Below, in pieces: positions 1 to 7,695 of a stretch of DNA of 16,062 nt. Both the position numbers and the translations under genes were made by a program. Numbering within the stretch: position 1 is the stretch's first letter; every line of letters starts with the position of its first letter. This stretch comes from Actinomycetota bacterium (lineage in GTDB: Bacteria; Actinomycetota; Actinomycetes; Actinomycetales; Angustibacteraceae). Where the stretch lies: assembly GCA_014377795.1 (NCBI GenBank), contig JACMOY010000179.1:1-16062 (forward strand). Reading direction: 5' to 3'. The notes beneath the pieces are model-generated. The model did no database searches and was not told the origin of the DNA. It saw nothing but the letters and a program-made list of their open reading frames with translations.

Positions 1-1865
1 GCGAGGGCCGCCACAGCGGTGCCGGCGCCCGCCGACCACGCCTGCGGTCGGCAGGATGCGGGGTAGGGCAGCGGACCGGACACGTCGGACTGGACGCCGG
101 CGTACAGCTCGGGCAGCCGGTCGGCGAAACCACCGGCACCGGCGAGCAGCCCGGTGAGCAGTGACGCGGCGACGTCGTCGTGACCCTCGAGCAGCAGGCC
201 CCGGGCGGTGATCGCGGTGTCGTGCGGCCAGACCGCACCGCCGTGGTAGCTCGTCGGGCTGAACCGGGGTGAGCGGGACGACAGCGTGCGCAGTCCGTAC
301 CCGCTGTCGAGGTCGGGACCGGCCAGCCGGGCCGCGACGGTCGCCGCCTCGTCGGGGTCGAGCAGGCCGGTGCCGAGCAGGTGGCCCATGTTGGAGGCGA
401 TGCCGTCGACGGCGCGACCGTCGCGGTCCAGCGCGATCGCGGGGTAGCGGCCGTGGTCGTCCGCAACCCAGAACTGCGACCGGAACCGCTGCTTGAGGTC
501 GCAGGCCCACTGCCGCAACGACTCTGCGCCGGGCCGACCGAAGGCGTCCAGCAGGTCCGCGGCACCGACGGCCGCCTCGTACGCATACGCCTGCACCTCG
601 CACAGGGCGATCGGCGCATCGGCCAGGTGTCCGTCGGCCCACTGCACCGAGTCACCCGAGTCCTTCCAGCCCTGGTTCGCCAGGCCCGAGCCGGTGTGGT
701 CGACGTAGCGGACGAACCCCGTGGGGTCGGCTGCCACCTGCTGACGCTGCCAGCCCAGGGCGGCCTCGGCGGCGGGCAGCAGAGCGGCGACGGCTGCCGG
801 GTCGGCGCCCCAGCGCCACGCCTCGACGAGCAGGGTCACCCACAGGGGGGTCGCGTCGACGGTGCCGTAGTAGACCGGGGGCAGTGACAGGTCGCCGACG
901 TCCAGGCCGTCGCGGCGCACCTCGTGCAGGATCTTGCCGGGCTGCTCCTCGGTCGCGGCGACGTCGGCGCGCCCCTGGCGGCGGGCCAGTGCCCGCAGGG
1001 TGCCCATCGCCAGGTCGGTGCCCAGCGGCAGCAGCAGCCGCGCCGTCCACAGCGAGTCCCGGCCGAACAGGGTGAAGAACCAGGGGCTGCCCGCTGCGGC
1101 GAACACGTCGCCGTCGTCGCTCAGCAGCAGGGCGCCCAGGTCGTCCAGCCCGCGGGTGGCCAGCGGCGCGACCCGGCTGTCGTCGGCCCGCACGGTCACT
1201 GCCGCCCACGGGGTGGCGTGCTGGGCGGTGAAGGGCAGTGGCGTGCCGGCGTCCTGCACCCGTGCAACCAGGACGACCTCGACGTCGGTGCCGGGCTCGA
1301 CCTCGAGCTGCCACCGCAGATCGGCCCCGCGGGCGTCGGTGGTGACGGCCGTCGGCACGGGCCGGGCGACGACGTGCGCCCGCAGGTGCTCGGCGGTCCA
1401 GTGCACGCCGTCCGCGTCGGCGACCGCTGCGAGCGGCTCGGCTCGGCCGCCCTGCTTGACGTGGTCCATCCCGGCCAGGTCGGACGCCAGGTGCACCTCG
1501 AGGGAGAGCGAGACCGCGGCCCTGGCCCGCGAGCTGACCCGCAGCGTCTCGGTGACGCGGTCGGCCTCGACCGTGCGGGTGCGCGTCAGCAGGACCGTGG
1601 GGTCGGCGATCGGGTCGCCCAACCCCCGGGGGACGTAGGTGCTGCGGGCGCTGGAGGCGCTGACGAGCTCGGTGGCCAGACAGGGTGGTTCGTGCCCGTC
1701 GACGCTCACCACGACCGCGCTCAGTGCGCGGCGGTCGAAGGCGTAGACCCCCTGGACGCCGGACTCGCGCACCTGGCCGTCGGCGGAGGCCAGGGCCACC
1801 ATCGGCGCGCGCAGCGTGGTCACCAGGTCGTGCAGGAACGGCTGGTCGCGCGGGTCGCTGCTCAT
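1..1865 (-). CDS. Glycogen debranching enzyme-like glycosidase (amylo-alpha-1,6-glucosidase type), C-terminus cut by window edge
   Basis: The frame stays open from an ATG at 1865 down to base 1, giving about 621 residues of a family usually near 700. An AAGGGAG ribosome site (1870-1876) lies 4 nt before the ATG. The first ~200 residues look like the debranching-enzyme N-terminal beta domain. The rest is an (alpha/alpha)6-type catalytic region with landmarks FGRDSLW (~residue 266), YYGTVDATPLW (~331), NQGWKDSGDS (~395), SYHGGAVWPHDTAI (~538) and YPASCRPQAW (~600), as in the GDE_N_bis plus GDE_C (GH15/GH63/GH133-like) architecture. There is no signal peptide, so it is probably cytoplasmic and hydrolyses imported alpha-glucosides or trims glycogen-type branches. 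It is divergent from a LacI-ABC sugar operon, which suggests it processes the imported sugar. The family call is firm; the substrate is inference. Confidence 0.9.
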   Translation of the reverse strand, partial: MSSDPRDQPFLHDLVTTLRAPMVALASADGQVRESGVQGVYAFDRRALSAVVVSVDGHEPPCLATELVSASSARSTYVPRGLGDPIADPTVLLTRTRTVEADRVTETLRVSSRARAAVSLSLEVHLASDLAGMDHVKQGGRAEPLAAVADADGVHWTAEHLRAHVVARPVPTAVTTDARGADLRWQLEVEPGTDVEVVLVARVQDAGTPLPFTAQHATPWAAVTVRADDSRVAPLATRGLDDLGALLLSDDGDVFAAAGSPWFFTLFGRDSLWTARLLLPLGTDLAMGTLRALARRQGRADVAATEEQPGKILHEVRRDGLDVGDLSLPPVYYGTVDATPLWVTLLVEAWRWGADPAAVAALLPAAEAALGWQRQQVAADPTGFVRYVDHTGSGLANQGWKDSGDSVQWADGHLADAPIALCEVQAYAYEAAVGAADLLDAFGRPGAESLRQWACDLKQRFRSQFWVADDHGRYPAIALDRDGRAVDGIASNMGHLLGTGLLDPDEAATVAARLAGPDLDSGYGLRTLSSRSPRFSPTSYHGGAVWPHDTAITARGLLLEGHDDVAASLLTGLLAGAGGFADRLPELYAGVQSDVSGPLPYPASCRPQAWSAGAGTAVAAL

Positions 1866-1896
1866 CGGGCTCCCTTGGTCTGTTTCGCCGCATGTG

Positions 1897-1925
1897 TTGA
1901 CATCCGACGCCGCCCGATGGACATT
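1897..1925 (+). promoter_or_regulatory. Candidate promoter of the lacI-ABC operon
   Basis: A perfect TTGACA (1897-1902) is followed after 17 nt by GACATT (1920-1925), a weak -10 with 3 of 6 matches. Transcription would start near 1932, just upstream of the palindrome at 1936-1949. That position suits autorepression by the LacI-family protein encoded at 2029. The -35 is convincing, the -10 less so. Confidence 0.45.
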
Positions 1926-1949
1926 ACCGGGGTAGTTGGAAGGTTCCAA
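1921..1949 (-). promoter_or_regulatory. Candidate promoter of the debranching-type gene
   Basis: On the minus strand, TTGGAA (1949-1944, 4 of 6 matches to TTGACA) is followed after exactly 17 nt by TAATGT (1926-1921), which keeps the key T, A and final T of a -10 box. The start codon lies 55 nt further downstream. The -35 element is the right arm of the palindrome at 1936-1949, so a bound repressor would block it. This is inferred from motif and spacing only. Confidence 0.4.
1936..1949. promoter_or_regulatory. Palindromic operator candidate TTGGAA-GG-TTCCAA
   Basis: Two perfect 6-bp inverted arms flank a GG centre. The site lies in the divergent gap between the debranching-type gene and the LacI-family gene, overlapping the candidate -35 of the former and sitting just past the expected start site of the latter. 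LacI-family operators are short palindromes of this size, often with a central CG, so the GG centre is slightly atypical. The adjacent LacI-type regulator is the natural ligand. Confidence 0.55.
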
Positions 1950-2028
1950 TCGCTCATCGCCGAGCGCCGCACCGGGTCCACCGGCGGCGGACCGGCCTCG
2001 AGCCCCGGTCTGCGACGGAGGTGGCCTG

Positions 2029-3123
2029 GTGGCGCAGACGATCGACGGCCGTGCCACGCTCGAGAGCGTCGCCCGCGAGGCCCGCGTCTCGCGGCAGACC
2101 GTCTCGAACGCGCTGCACCGGCCTCAGGTCCTCAGCCCGGACACGCTCGTGCGGGTGCAGCGCGCCATCGACGCGCTGGGCTACCGACCCAACCGCAACG
2201 CCCAGTCGCTGCGCACCGGGGAGTCGCGGCTGATCGGGCTGCGGGTCGACCCCGTGCCTACCCTGTCCGGCGGGGTGCTGGACCGGTTCCTGCACGCCCT
2301 GGCCGAGGGCTCGCGCGAGCACGGCTACCAGCTGCTGGTCTTCGCCCCGCAGTCCCCGGACGACGAGCTGTCCGGCTACCGCGACCTGCTGACCACCATG
2401 ACCGTCGACGCGTTCGTGCTCACCAACACCCACCAGGGCGACCCGCGGCTCGGCTTCCTCGCCGAGCGGGGCACCCCGGTGGTCTCGTTCGGCCGGCCCT
2501 GGGGCGCCGAGGACGACCACCACTGGGTCGACGTCGACGGCGCGGCGGGCACCCACCAGGCCGTCGACCACCTGGTGGCCCAGGGGCACCGCCGGATCGC
2601 GTTCCTCGGCTGGCCTACCGGCTCGGACGTCGGTGACGACCGCCGGGCCGGGTGGGCCGCGGCGCTGCGCGCCCACGGTCTTCCCGCCGGGCCCGAGGCG
2701 ACCGCGGCCGAGGCGCTGGACCTGGCCCGCGCGGCCGCGCTCGGTCTGCTCACGGGCAGCGCGGACCGTCCCACCGCCGTGGTGTGCGCCAGTGACGTGC
2801 TGGCGGTCGGCGTGCTGCACGCGCTGCACCGCCTGGGCCTGCGAGCCGGCGCGGACGTCGCCGTGACGGGGTTCGACGACTCGCCCGCGGCGTCCTTGAG
2901 CGACCCAGCGCTCAGCAGCGTCCGCCAGCCCCTCGAGCAGGTGGCCGCCGAGGTCGTGCGGGTGCTCGGCGCCCTGCTGCCCCGGCGACCGATGCCGCCC
3001 CCCGAGCGGCCGTCCGGCGTCCTCGTCGAGCCCACGCTCGTCGTCCGCGAGAGCTCGCGGGCCCGCGCCACCGAAGCCACCGACCGACCACCAGCGCAAC
3101 ACCCCACCGAGGAGAACGCATGA
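2029..3123 (+). CDS. LacI-family transcriptional regulator of the sugar operon
   Basis: This is a 364-residue protein of normal LacI/GalR length. The N-terminal helix-turn-helix reads TLESVAREARVSRQTVSNAL (~residues 10-29), followed by the hinge region ALGYRPNRNAQSLRTG. A periplasmic-binding-like sugar sensor domain runs from ~60 to ~350, with typical pieces such as HLVAQGHRRIAFLG and DVAVTGFDDSPAASLSDPALSSVRQP. I chose GTG at 2029 because GGAGG (2017-2021) lies 7 nt upstream. An upstream in-frame TTG at 1936 would add 31 low-complexity residues and would lie inside the operator. The stop overlaps the next start (ATGA, 3120-3123), so the regulator is co-translated with the transporter. It probably represses this operon and the divergent glycosidase until a sugar binds; the effector is unknown. 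Confidence 0.93.
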   Translation: MAQTIDGRATLESVAREARVSRQTVSNALHRPQVLSPDTLVRVQRAIDALGYRPNRNAQSLRTGESRLIGLRVDPVPTLSGGVLDRFLHALAEGSREHGYQLLVFAPQSPDDELSGYRDLLTTMTVDAFVLTNTHQGDPRLGFLAERGTPVVSFGRPWGAEDDHHWVDVDGAAGTHQAVDHLVAQGHRRIAFLGWPTGSDVGDDRRAGWAAALRAHGLPAGPEATAAEALDLARAAALGLLTGSADRPTAVVCASDVLAVGVLHALHRLGLRAGADVAVTGFDDSPAASLSDPALSSVRQPLEQVAAEVVRVLGALLPRRPMPPPERPSGVLVEPTLVVRESSRARATEATDRPPAQHPTEENA

Positions 3124-4376
3124 AGAGCTCATCTGGACGTCGTCTCGCGGCCGTCGCCGCCACGGCGTCGCTCGCACTGCTCACTGCCGCGTGCGGTGGC
3201 GGTGGGTTCGACAACGGAGGCAGCTCGAGCAGCGCTCCGACCACCGAGAAGGGCCCGGTCGCCCTGAAGATGCTCATCGCCTCGTCGGGTGACGCCGAGA
3301 CGAACGCGGTCAAGGCGGCGACCGCGGCGTGGGCGAAGACGTCCGGCAACACGGTCGACGTCCAGGTCGCGCAGGACATCAAGCAGCAGCTCGGTCAGGC
3401 GTTCGCGGGTGGCACGCCGCCGGACATCTTCTACACCGACGCGGCGCGCTTCCCCGACTACGCCAAGGCGGGCGCGCTGTACGCCTACGGCGACCAGGTC
3501 ACCAAGCCTGACGACTTCTACCCGGCGCTGAAGTCCACCTTCACCTACGACAACAAGTTCTACTGCGCGCCCAAGGACTTCTCGACGATCGCGCTGCAGA
3601 TCAACAACAAGGCGTGGAAGGCCGCCGGGCTGACCGACGGCGACATCCCCACCACCTGGGACCAGCTGCACGCGGTGGCCAAGAAGCTCACCACCGGCAA
3701 GCAGACGGGGCTCGCGATCGGTGACACCCGCGACCGGATCGACGCGTTCATGGTGCAGGCCGGCGGGGGACTGACCAGCAAGGACGGCGCCACCATCACG
3801 GCCACCGCACCCGAGAACGTGCAGGCGCTGGAGTTCGTCAAGTCGATGCTCGCTGACGGCAGCGCCAAGTTCCCCAAGGAGCTGGACGCCGGCTGGGCAG
3901 GTGAGGCCTTCGGCAAGGGCATCGCCGCGATGGCCATGGAGGGCAACTGGATCAAGGGCTCGCAGAAGAACGACTACCCCGACGTCGACTACCAGGTCGC
4001 CGAGCTGCCCGCGGGCCCGAAGGGCAAGGGCACGCTGCTGTTCACCCAGTGCTGGGGGATCGCGGCCAAGAGCACCCACCAGGCGGCGTCCGTCGACCTG
4101 GTCAACTCGCTGACCGCGGTCGACCAGCAGCTGGCGGCGGCCACGGCGTACGGCGTCATGCCCTCGCGCACGTCCGCCAAGGCGCAGTACGAGCAGAAGT
4201 TCCCCGAGGACAAGGCGTTCGTCGCCGGCGGCGAGTACGGCGTCGGCCCGGTCAACAAGCCGGGCTTCGACTCGGTGCTGGCCGACCTCGACACGGGCCT
4301 GCAGGGCCTGAAGACCGGTGACCCGAAGGCGATCCTGGCGAGCTTCCAGAAGAACGCCGAAGCAGCGCTGAAGTAG
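3120..4376 (+). CDS. Sugar ABC transporter substrate-binding lipoprotein (family 1)
   Basis: A 418-residue extracellular binding protein of CUT1 type (MalE/MsmE-like). The N-terminus has RR at 7-8, a hydrophobic stretch and a TAAC lipobox with Cys25, followed by a Gly/Ser-rich linker, so it should be lipid-anchored outside the membrane. The mature part shows the family 1 pattern: early strand VALKMLIASSGDAETNAVKAAT, GTPPDIFYTDAARFPDYAKAGALYAY, a WDQLHAVAKKL segment and a late EGNWIKGSQ. GAGGAG (3109-3114) precedes the ATG by 5 nt. The gene begins inside the lacI stop and is followed by a hairpin and then two permease genes. It captures a sugar or oligosaccharide; alpha-glucosides are guessed from the linked debranching-type enzyme only. 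Confidence 0.93.
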   Translation: MKSSSGRRLAAVAATASLALLTAACGGGGFDNGGSSSSAPTTEKGPVALKMLIASSGDAETNAVKAATAAWAKTSGNTVDVQVAQDIKQQLGQAFAGGTPPDIFYTDAARFPDYAKAGALYAYGDQVTKPDDFYPALKSTFTYDNKFYCAPKDFSTIALQINNKAWKAAGLTDGDIPTTWDQLHAVAKKLTTGKQTGLAIGDTRDRIDAFMVQAGGGLTSKDGATITATAPENVQALEFVKSMLADGSAKFPKELDAGWAGEAFGKGIAAMAMEGNWIKGSQKNDYPDVDYQVAELPAGPKGKGTLLFTQCWGIAAKSTHQAASVDLVNSLTAVDQQLAAATAYGVMPSRTSAKAQYEQKFPEDKAFVAGGEYGVGPVNKPGFDSVLADLDTGLQGLKTGDPKAILASFQKNAEAALK

Positions 4377-4383
4377 CCCGACC

Positions 4384-4419
4384 CCGGTGCGTGCCGGCCC
4401 CCGGGCCGGGACGCACCGG
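4384..4419 (+). terminator. Strong intra-operon hairpin between binding-protein and permease genes
   Basis: A 9-bp perfect outer stem (CCGGTGCGT at 4384-4392 with ACGCACCGG at 4411-4419) continues, after one G/G mismatch, into a further 6-bp stem (CCGGCC/GGCCGG) closing on a small C-rich loop. It begins 8 nt after the binding-protein stop. There is no U tract, so it is more likely an mRNA-stabilising or partly terminating element than a full terminator. Similar elements downstream of binding-protein genes are known to raise their level relative to the permeases. Confidence 0.65.
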
Positions 4420-4461
4420 CTGACCCGCCCGACCGTCGACTGACCCGTGCGAGGAGCGCCC

Positions 4462-5604
4462 ATGAGCAACATCGACACGACGGTTCCCACGACCGTCGCG
4501 CCCTGGCGCCCCCGAGGCTCGGGTGGCTCGGGCAAAGGCATCCGGGCCGGCGAGGGCCGCGCCGGTTGGCTGTTCGTCTCGCCGATGGTGATCGTGCTCG
4601 GCGTCTTCCTGCTGGTGCCGATCATCATGGCGATCTGGGTCAGCACCCTGGAGTGGAACGGCCAGGGCAGTCCGTTCGCCGGCGGCGCCAAGTTCGTCGG
4701 GCTGCACAACTACCAGTCTCTGCTGGTCACCGACGGTCTGGCGCGCAAGGACTTCATGCTGTCGCTGCGCAACACGTTCTACTACGTGATGTTCGTGGTG
4801 CCGCTGCAGACCGCCCTCGCGCTGTTCCTGGCCGTCGTGGTCAACCAGCGCTACCTCAAGGGTCGCAGCTTCTTCCGCACGGCGTTCTATTTTCCCTCCG
4901 TCACCAGCTCGGTGGCCATCACCATCGTCTTCCTGTTCCTGTTCCAGAACAGCGGCGCCATCAACAAGCTGCTCAGCTTCGTCGGCATCAAGGGACCCCA
5001 GTGGTTCGCCGACCCGCGGGGTCTGTTCCAGGTCGCGGCTGACAAGCTCGGACTGGTCGACATCGCGAGCCCACCGGTCGGCCTGACCGGGAACGGGGTG
5101 CTGGGCCTGACGTGGTGGGACTGGATCTCCGGCCCGTCGGTGGCGCTGATGGCTGTCGTGTTCCTGGTCGTCTGGACCACCGCCGGCACGTTCATGCTGA
5201 TGTTCCTGGCCGCGCTGCAGGACATCCCGGTCGAGGTCGAGGAGGCTGCGCTGCTGGACGGCGTCGGGGCGTGGCAGAAGTTCCGCTACGTGACCCTGCC
5301 CCAGCTGCGGCCGGTGCTGTTCCTCGTGCTGACCCTGGGGCTGATCGGCACCTGGCAGGTCTTCGACCAGGTGTACCTGCTCGGCGGGGGCAACCCGGCC
5401 AAGACCACACTCACCCCGGCGTACCTGTCGTACCGCACCGGGTTCAACGACTTCAACTACGGCAACGGGGCGGCGATCGCGTTCATGCTGTTCATCATCA
5501 TCACGGCGCTGACGCTGCTGCAGCGCTACGTGCTGCGTGACAAGGACGCCATCGCCGAGAAGCGCGGACGCCGAGCCCAGCTGCGCGGGGCGGGGGCCCG
5601 ATGA
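4462..5604 (+). CDS. Sugar ABC transporter permease, MalF/UgpA-like
   Basis: A 380-residue inner-membrane permease of the CUT1 family. The N-terminal ~35 residues are polar and cytoplasmic. Six hydrophobic helices follow, starting with WLFVSPMVIVLGVFLLVPII. The conserved EAA coupling loop, EVEEAALLDGVGAWQKFRYV (~residues 258-277), docks on the ATPase. A ~60-residue extracytoplasmic insertion lies between helices 3 and 4 (around IKGPQWFADPRGLFQVAADK), longer than in the partner permease. ATG at 4462 is preferred over an in-frame GTG at 4447 because GAGGAG (4451-4456) lies 5 nt before the ATG and inside the longer reading. The stop overlaps the next start by ATGA. It forms the channel with the next gene product. 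Confidence 0.93.
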   Translation: MSNIDTTVPTTVAPWRPRGSGGSGKGIRAGEGRAGWLFVSPMVIVLGVFLLVPIIMAIWVSTLEWNGQGSPFAGGAKFVGLHNYQSLLVTDGLARKDFMLSLRNTFYYVMFVVPLQTALALFLAVVVNQRYLKGRSFFRTAFYFPSVTSSVAITIVFLFLFQNSGAINKLLSFVGIKGPQWFADPRGLFQVAADKLGLVDIASPPVGLTGNGVLGLTWWDWISGPSVALMAVVFLVVWTTAGTFMLMFLAALQDIPVEVEEAALLDGVGAWQKFRYVTLPQLRPVLFLVLTLGLIGTWQVFDQVYLLGGGNPAKTTLTPAYLSYRTGFNDFNYGNGAAIAFMLFIIITALTLLQRYVLRDKDAIAEKRGRRAQLRGAGAR

Positions 5605-6509
5605 GCACCCCGGCCGCCGTCACGGCTGAGGCGACGTCCATCGCTCCCGTCGTCGGGCGGCGTCAGGCCGGAGGTCCTCGGGTCAGCAAGCGGGCGCTGG
5701 GCTACACCCTGCTCGTCGTGCTGGCGCTGGTCTACATCGTGCCGTTCGCGATCCAGATCGCCACGACGTTCAAGACCGACCCGGACGCGACCGGCAACCC
5801 GCTGTCGCTGGTGCCGAACCCGTTCACGCTGGCCGCCTGGCAGCGGCTGTTCGCGGGCAGCACCGGGAACTACCCGCTCTACTTCTTCAACTCGGTGTTC
5901 GTCACGGTGACGGTGACCGCCGGACGGGTCTTCTTCGACTCTCTCGCCGGCTACGCGCTGTCCCGACTGCAGTTCCGCGGTCGCGGGGCGCTGTTCAACG
6001 CCGTCCTAGCAGTCATGGCGGTCCCCGGCGTGGTCCTGCTGATCCCCAAGTTCCTGGTGCTCAAGCAGGTCGGCATGTACGACCACTACAGCGGCATGAT
6101 CATCCCGCTGATGGTCGACGCCGCGGGCGTGTTCATCATGAAGCAGTTCTTCGACTCGGTGTCGATCTCGATCGAGGAGGCGGCGCGCATCGACGGCGCG
6201 GGGGTGTTCCGCACGTTCTGGTCGGTGGTGCTGCCGATGGCGCGTCCGGCGCTGATCACCCTGACCATCCTGTCGTTCCAGGGTTCGTGGAACGAGTTCA
6301 CCTACTTCCTGATCGCCACCCAGAGCGAGGCGAAGCAGACGCTGATCCTGGCCCTGGCCCGGCTGTCGTCGGGCCAGCTCGGGTCGGGCACGCAGTTCCC
6401 GCTGCGGCTGGCGGCCGCGCTGTTCGCGACGATCCCGGTGGCCCTGGTGTTCTTCGCCTTCCAGCGGCACTTCGTCCGCGGGGCCAACGAGGGCGGCGTC
6501 AAGGGCTGA
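5601..6509 (+). CDS. Sugar ABC transporter permease, MalG/UgpE-like
   Basis: A 302-residue second permease subunit. The first helix (YTLLVVLALVYIVPFAIQIA, ~residues 35-54) follows a polar N-terminus. The later helices have CUT1 spacing, and the EAA loop SIEEAARIDGAGVFRTFWSV is at ~190-209, followed by VVLPMARPALITL. It ends HFVRGANEGGVKG, close to the usual MalG C-terminal motif (FVRGLTAGAVKG type). It is coupled to the previous gene by ATGA. No ATPase gene follows: the next gene is on the opposite strand and overlaps this stop by 11 nt. The ATPase is therefore expected in trans, as with MsiK in Streptomyces. Confidence 0.94.
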   Translation: MSTPAAVTAEATSIAPVVGRRQAGGPRVSKRALGYTLLVVLALVYIVPFAIQIATTFKTDPDATGNPLSLVPNPFTLAAWQRLFAGSTGNYPLYFFNSVFVTVTVTAGRVFFDSLAGYALSRLQFRGRGALFNAVLAVMAVPGVVLLIPKFLVLKQVGMYDHYSGMIIPLMVDAAGVFIMKQFFDSVSISIEEAARIDGAGVFRTFWSVVLPMARPALITLTILSFQGSWNEFTYFLIATQSEAKQTLILALARLSSGQLGSGTQFPLRLAAALFATIPVALVFFAFQRHFVRGANEGGVKG

Positions 6510-6933
6510 GCAGCGCCAGCGCCAGTGCGGCGTCCAGCGTGGCGGCGACGACGCGCACGGTGTCGGCGGTGAGCAGCCGCCGGTGCGCTGCGGCGTCCCA
6601 CCCCGCACTGAGCCGCGAGTGCTGCGGGACGGCGGCGAACGCGGTCGCACCCAGCACCACCCCCAGCAGCAGGACCGAGAGCACGCGACCGACGTCGCCG
6701 ACGTCGCCGTCCAGGGCGACCAGGGCGGTCGTCACCACGAGCGCTGCGAACAGCGGCCCCACCAGGTAGGTCACGCGCCGCTGGTACGCCGCGAGGTAGG
6801 TGGTGAACGCCGGCCCCGGCACCTCGGCGAGCTGGGGGTAGGCCACCACCCTGATCGTCCACTGGAAGCCGGCGTACGCGCAGGTGGCCATCAGGTGGAC
6901 CGTGAGGACGTCGGGCACCGGGCCATCGTGCAC
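6499..6933 (-). CDS. Hypothetical four-helix integral membrane protein
   Basis: The reading from a GTG at 6933 is about 144 residues with four hydrophobic segments: near the N-terminus (VLTVHLMATCAYAGFQW), at GPLFAALVVTTALVAL, at VLSVLLLGVVLGATAFAAV and at the C-terminus (VVAATLDAALALALL). Segments such as FQWTIRVVAYPQL and YQRRVTYLVGPLFA resemble small DUF1772-like membrane proteins, but I cannot assign a family firmly. The start is uncertain: an AGGGA lies 12 nt before 6933, a second in-frame GTG is at 6918 and an ATG at 6891. The start is 9 nt from the divergent DUF2071 gene, and the stop overlaps the permease stop on the other strand by 11 nt. Function is unknown. Confidence 0.65.
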   Translation of the reverse strand: MHDGPVPDVLTVHLMATCAYAGFQWTIRVVAYPQLAEVPGPAFTTYLAAYQRRVTYLVGPLFAALVVTTALVALDGDVGDVGRVLSVLLLGVVLGATAFAAVPQHSRLSAGWDAAAHRRLLTADTVRVVAATLDAALALALLSP

Positions 6934-6942
6934 GCTGGGGGC

Positions 6943-7695
6943 ATGTCCCTGCAGTCCGTGACCGACCCCGCCCCGCTGCTGACCCGCCGCCAGATCATGG
7001 GCCAGGTGTGGGCCGACCTGACCTTCGTCCACTGGCGGGTCGACCCCGACCTGGTCGCGCCGCTGCTGCCGACCGGCACCAGACCCGACGTGCACGAAGG
7101 CGCGACGTACGTCGGCCTGGTGCCCTTCCGCATGGTGGGCGCCGGCGTGGGGGCGGGCCCGGGCGTCCCGTGGCTGGGGACCTTCGCCGAGACCAACGTG
7201 CGGTTGTACTCGGTCGACCCCACCGGACGCCGGGGAGTGGTGTTCCGCTCGCTCGAGGCCACCCGCCTCGCCGTCGTGCTCGGCGCGCGCCTCGCGTTCG
7301 GCCTGCCCTACACCTGGGCCCGCATGCGGGTCACCCACGACGCGGGCACCGTGACCTACCAGACGTCTCGGCGGCTGCCAGGGCCGCGCGGCGCCGGCGG
7401 CAGCATCGTCGTCCGCCCGGGCGAGCCGGTCGAGGCCGACCCGCTCGCCGCGTTCCTCACCTCGCGCTGGGGGCTGCACACCCGCTGGCTGGGCCGCACG
7501 CTGTACGTCCCCAACCACCACGGCCCCTGGCCGCTGCACCGCGCCGAGCTGGTGCACCTGGACGACACCCTGGTGGCCGCGGCCGGCCTGCCCGATCTGG
7601 TGGGCCGGGCACCCGACTCGGTGCTGTGGTCGCCCGGGGTGCGCACGGTGTTCGGGTTGCCGTTCGACGCCACCACCCCGCGCACCGGTGCGTAG
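6943..7695 (+). CDS. DUF2071 (YqjF-like) family protein
   Basis: A 250-residue soluble protein. It has the DUF2071/COG3361 pattern: an early W.DLTFVHWRVDP.LVAPLLPTGTRPDV (~residues 20-50), then YVGLVPFRM, then FAETNVRLYSVDPTGRRGVVFRSLEA (~84-109), LPYTWARMRV, and a late FLTSRWGLHTR...LYVPNHHGPWPLHRAEL. The biochemical role of the family is not established; these proteins share a fold with acetoacetate decarboxylase-like proteins. I used ATG 6943; another in-frame ATG at 6997 sits just before the conserved block, and neither has a strong ribosome site. The 3' end overlaps the downstream transporter gene by 8 nt, so the two are probably co-expressed. Confidence 0.85.
   Translation: MSLQSVTDPAPLLTRRQIMGQVWADLTFVHWRVDPDLVAPLLPTGTRPDVHEGATYVGLVPFRMVGAGVGAGPGVPWLGTFAETNVRLYSVDPTGRRGVVFRSLEATRLAVVLGARLAFGLPYTWARMRVTHDAGTVTYQTSRRLPGPRGAGGSIVVRPGEPVEADPLAAFLTSRWGLHTRWLGRTLYVPNHHGPWPLHRAELVHLDDTLVAAAGLPDLVGRAPDSVLWSPGVRTVFGLPFDATTPRTGA

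Noticed and set aside
1936..2028. Upstream in-frame TTG start for the LacI-family gene, adding 31 residues
   Set aside because: The added residues are low-complexity, the TTG lies inside the operator palindrome, and GTG 2029 has a well-spaced GGAGG.
924..2636. 570-residue plus-strand open frame
   Set aside because: It runs antisense to the debranching-type gene and then out of frame through the LacI gene; both of those have clear family motifs.
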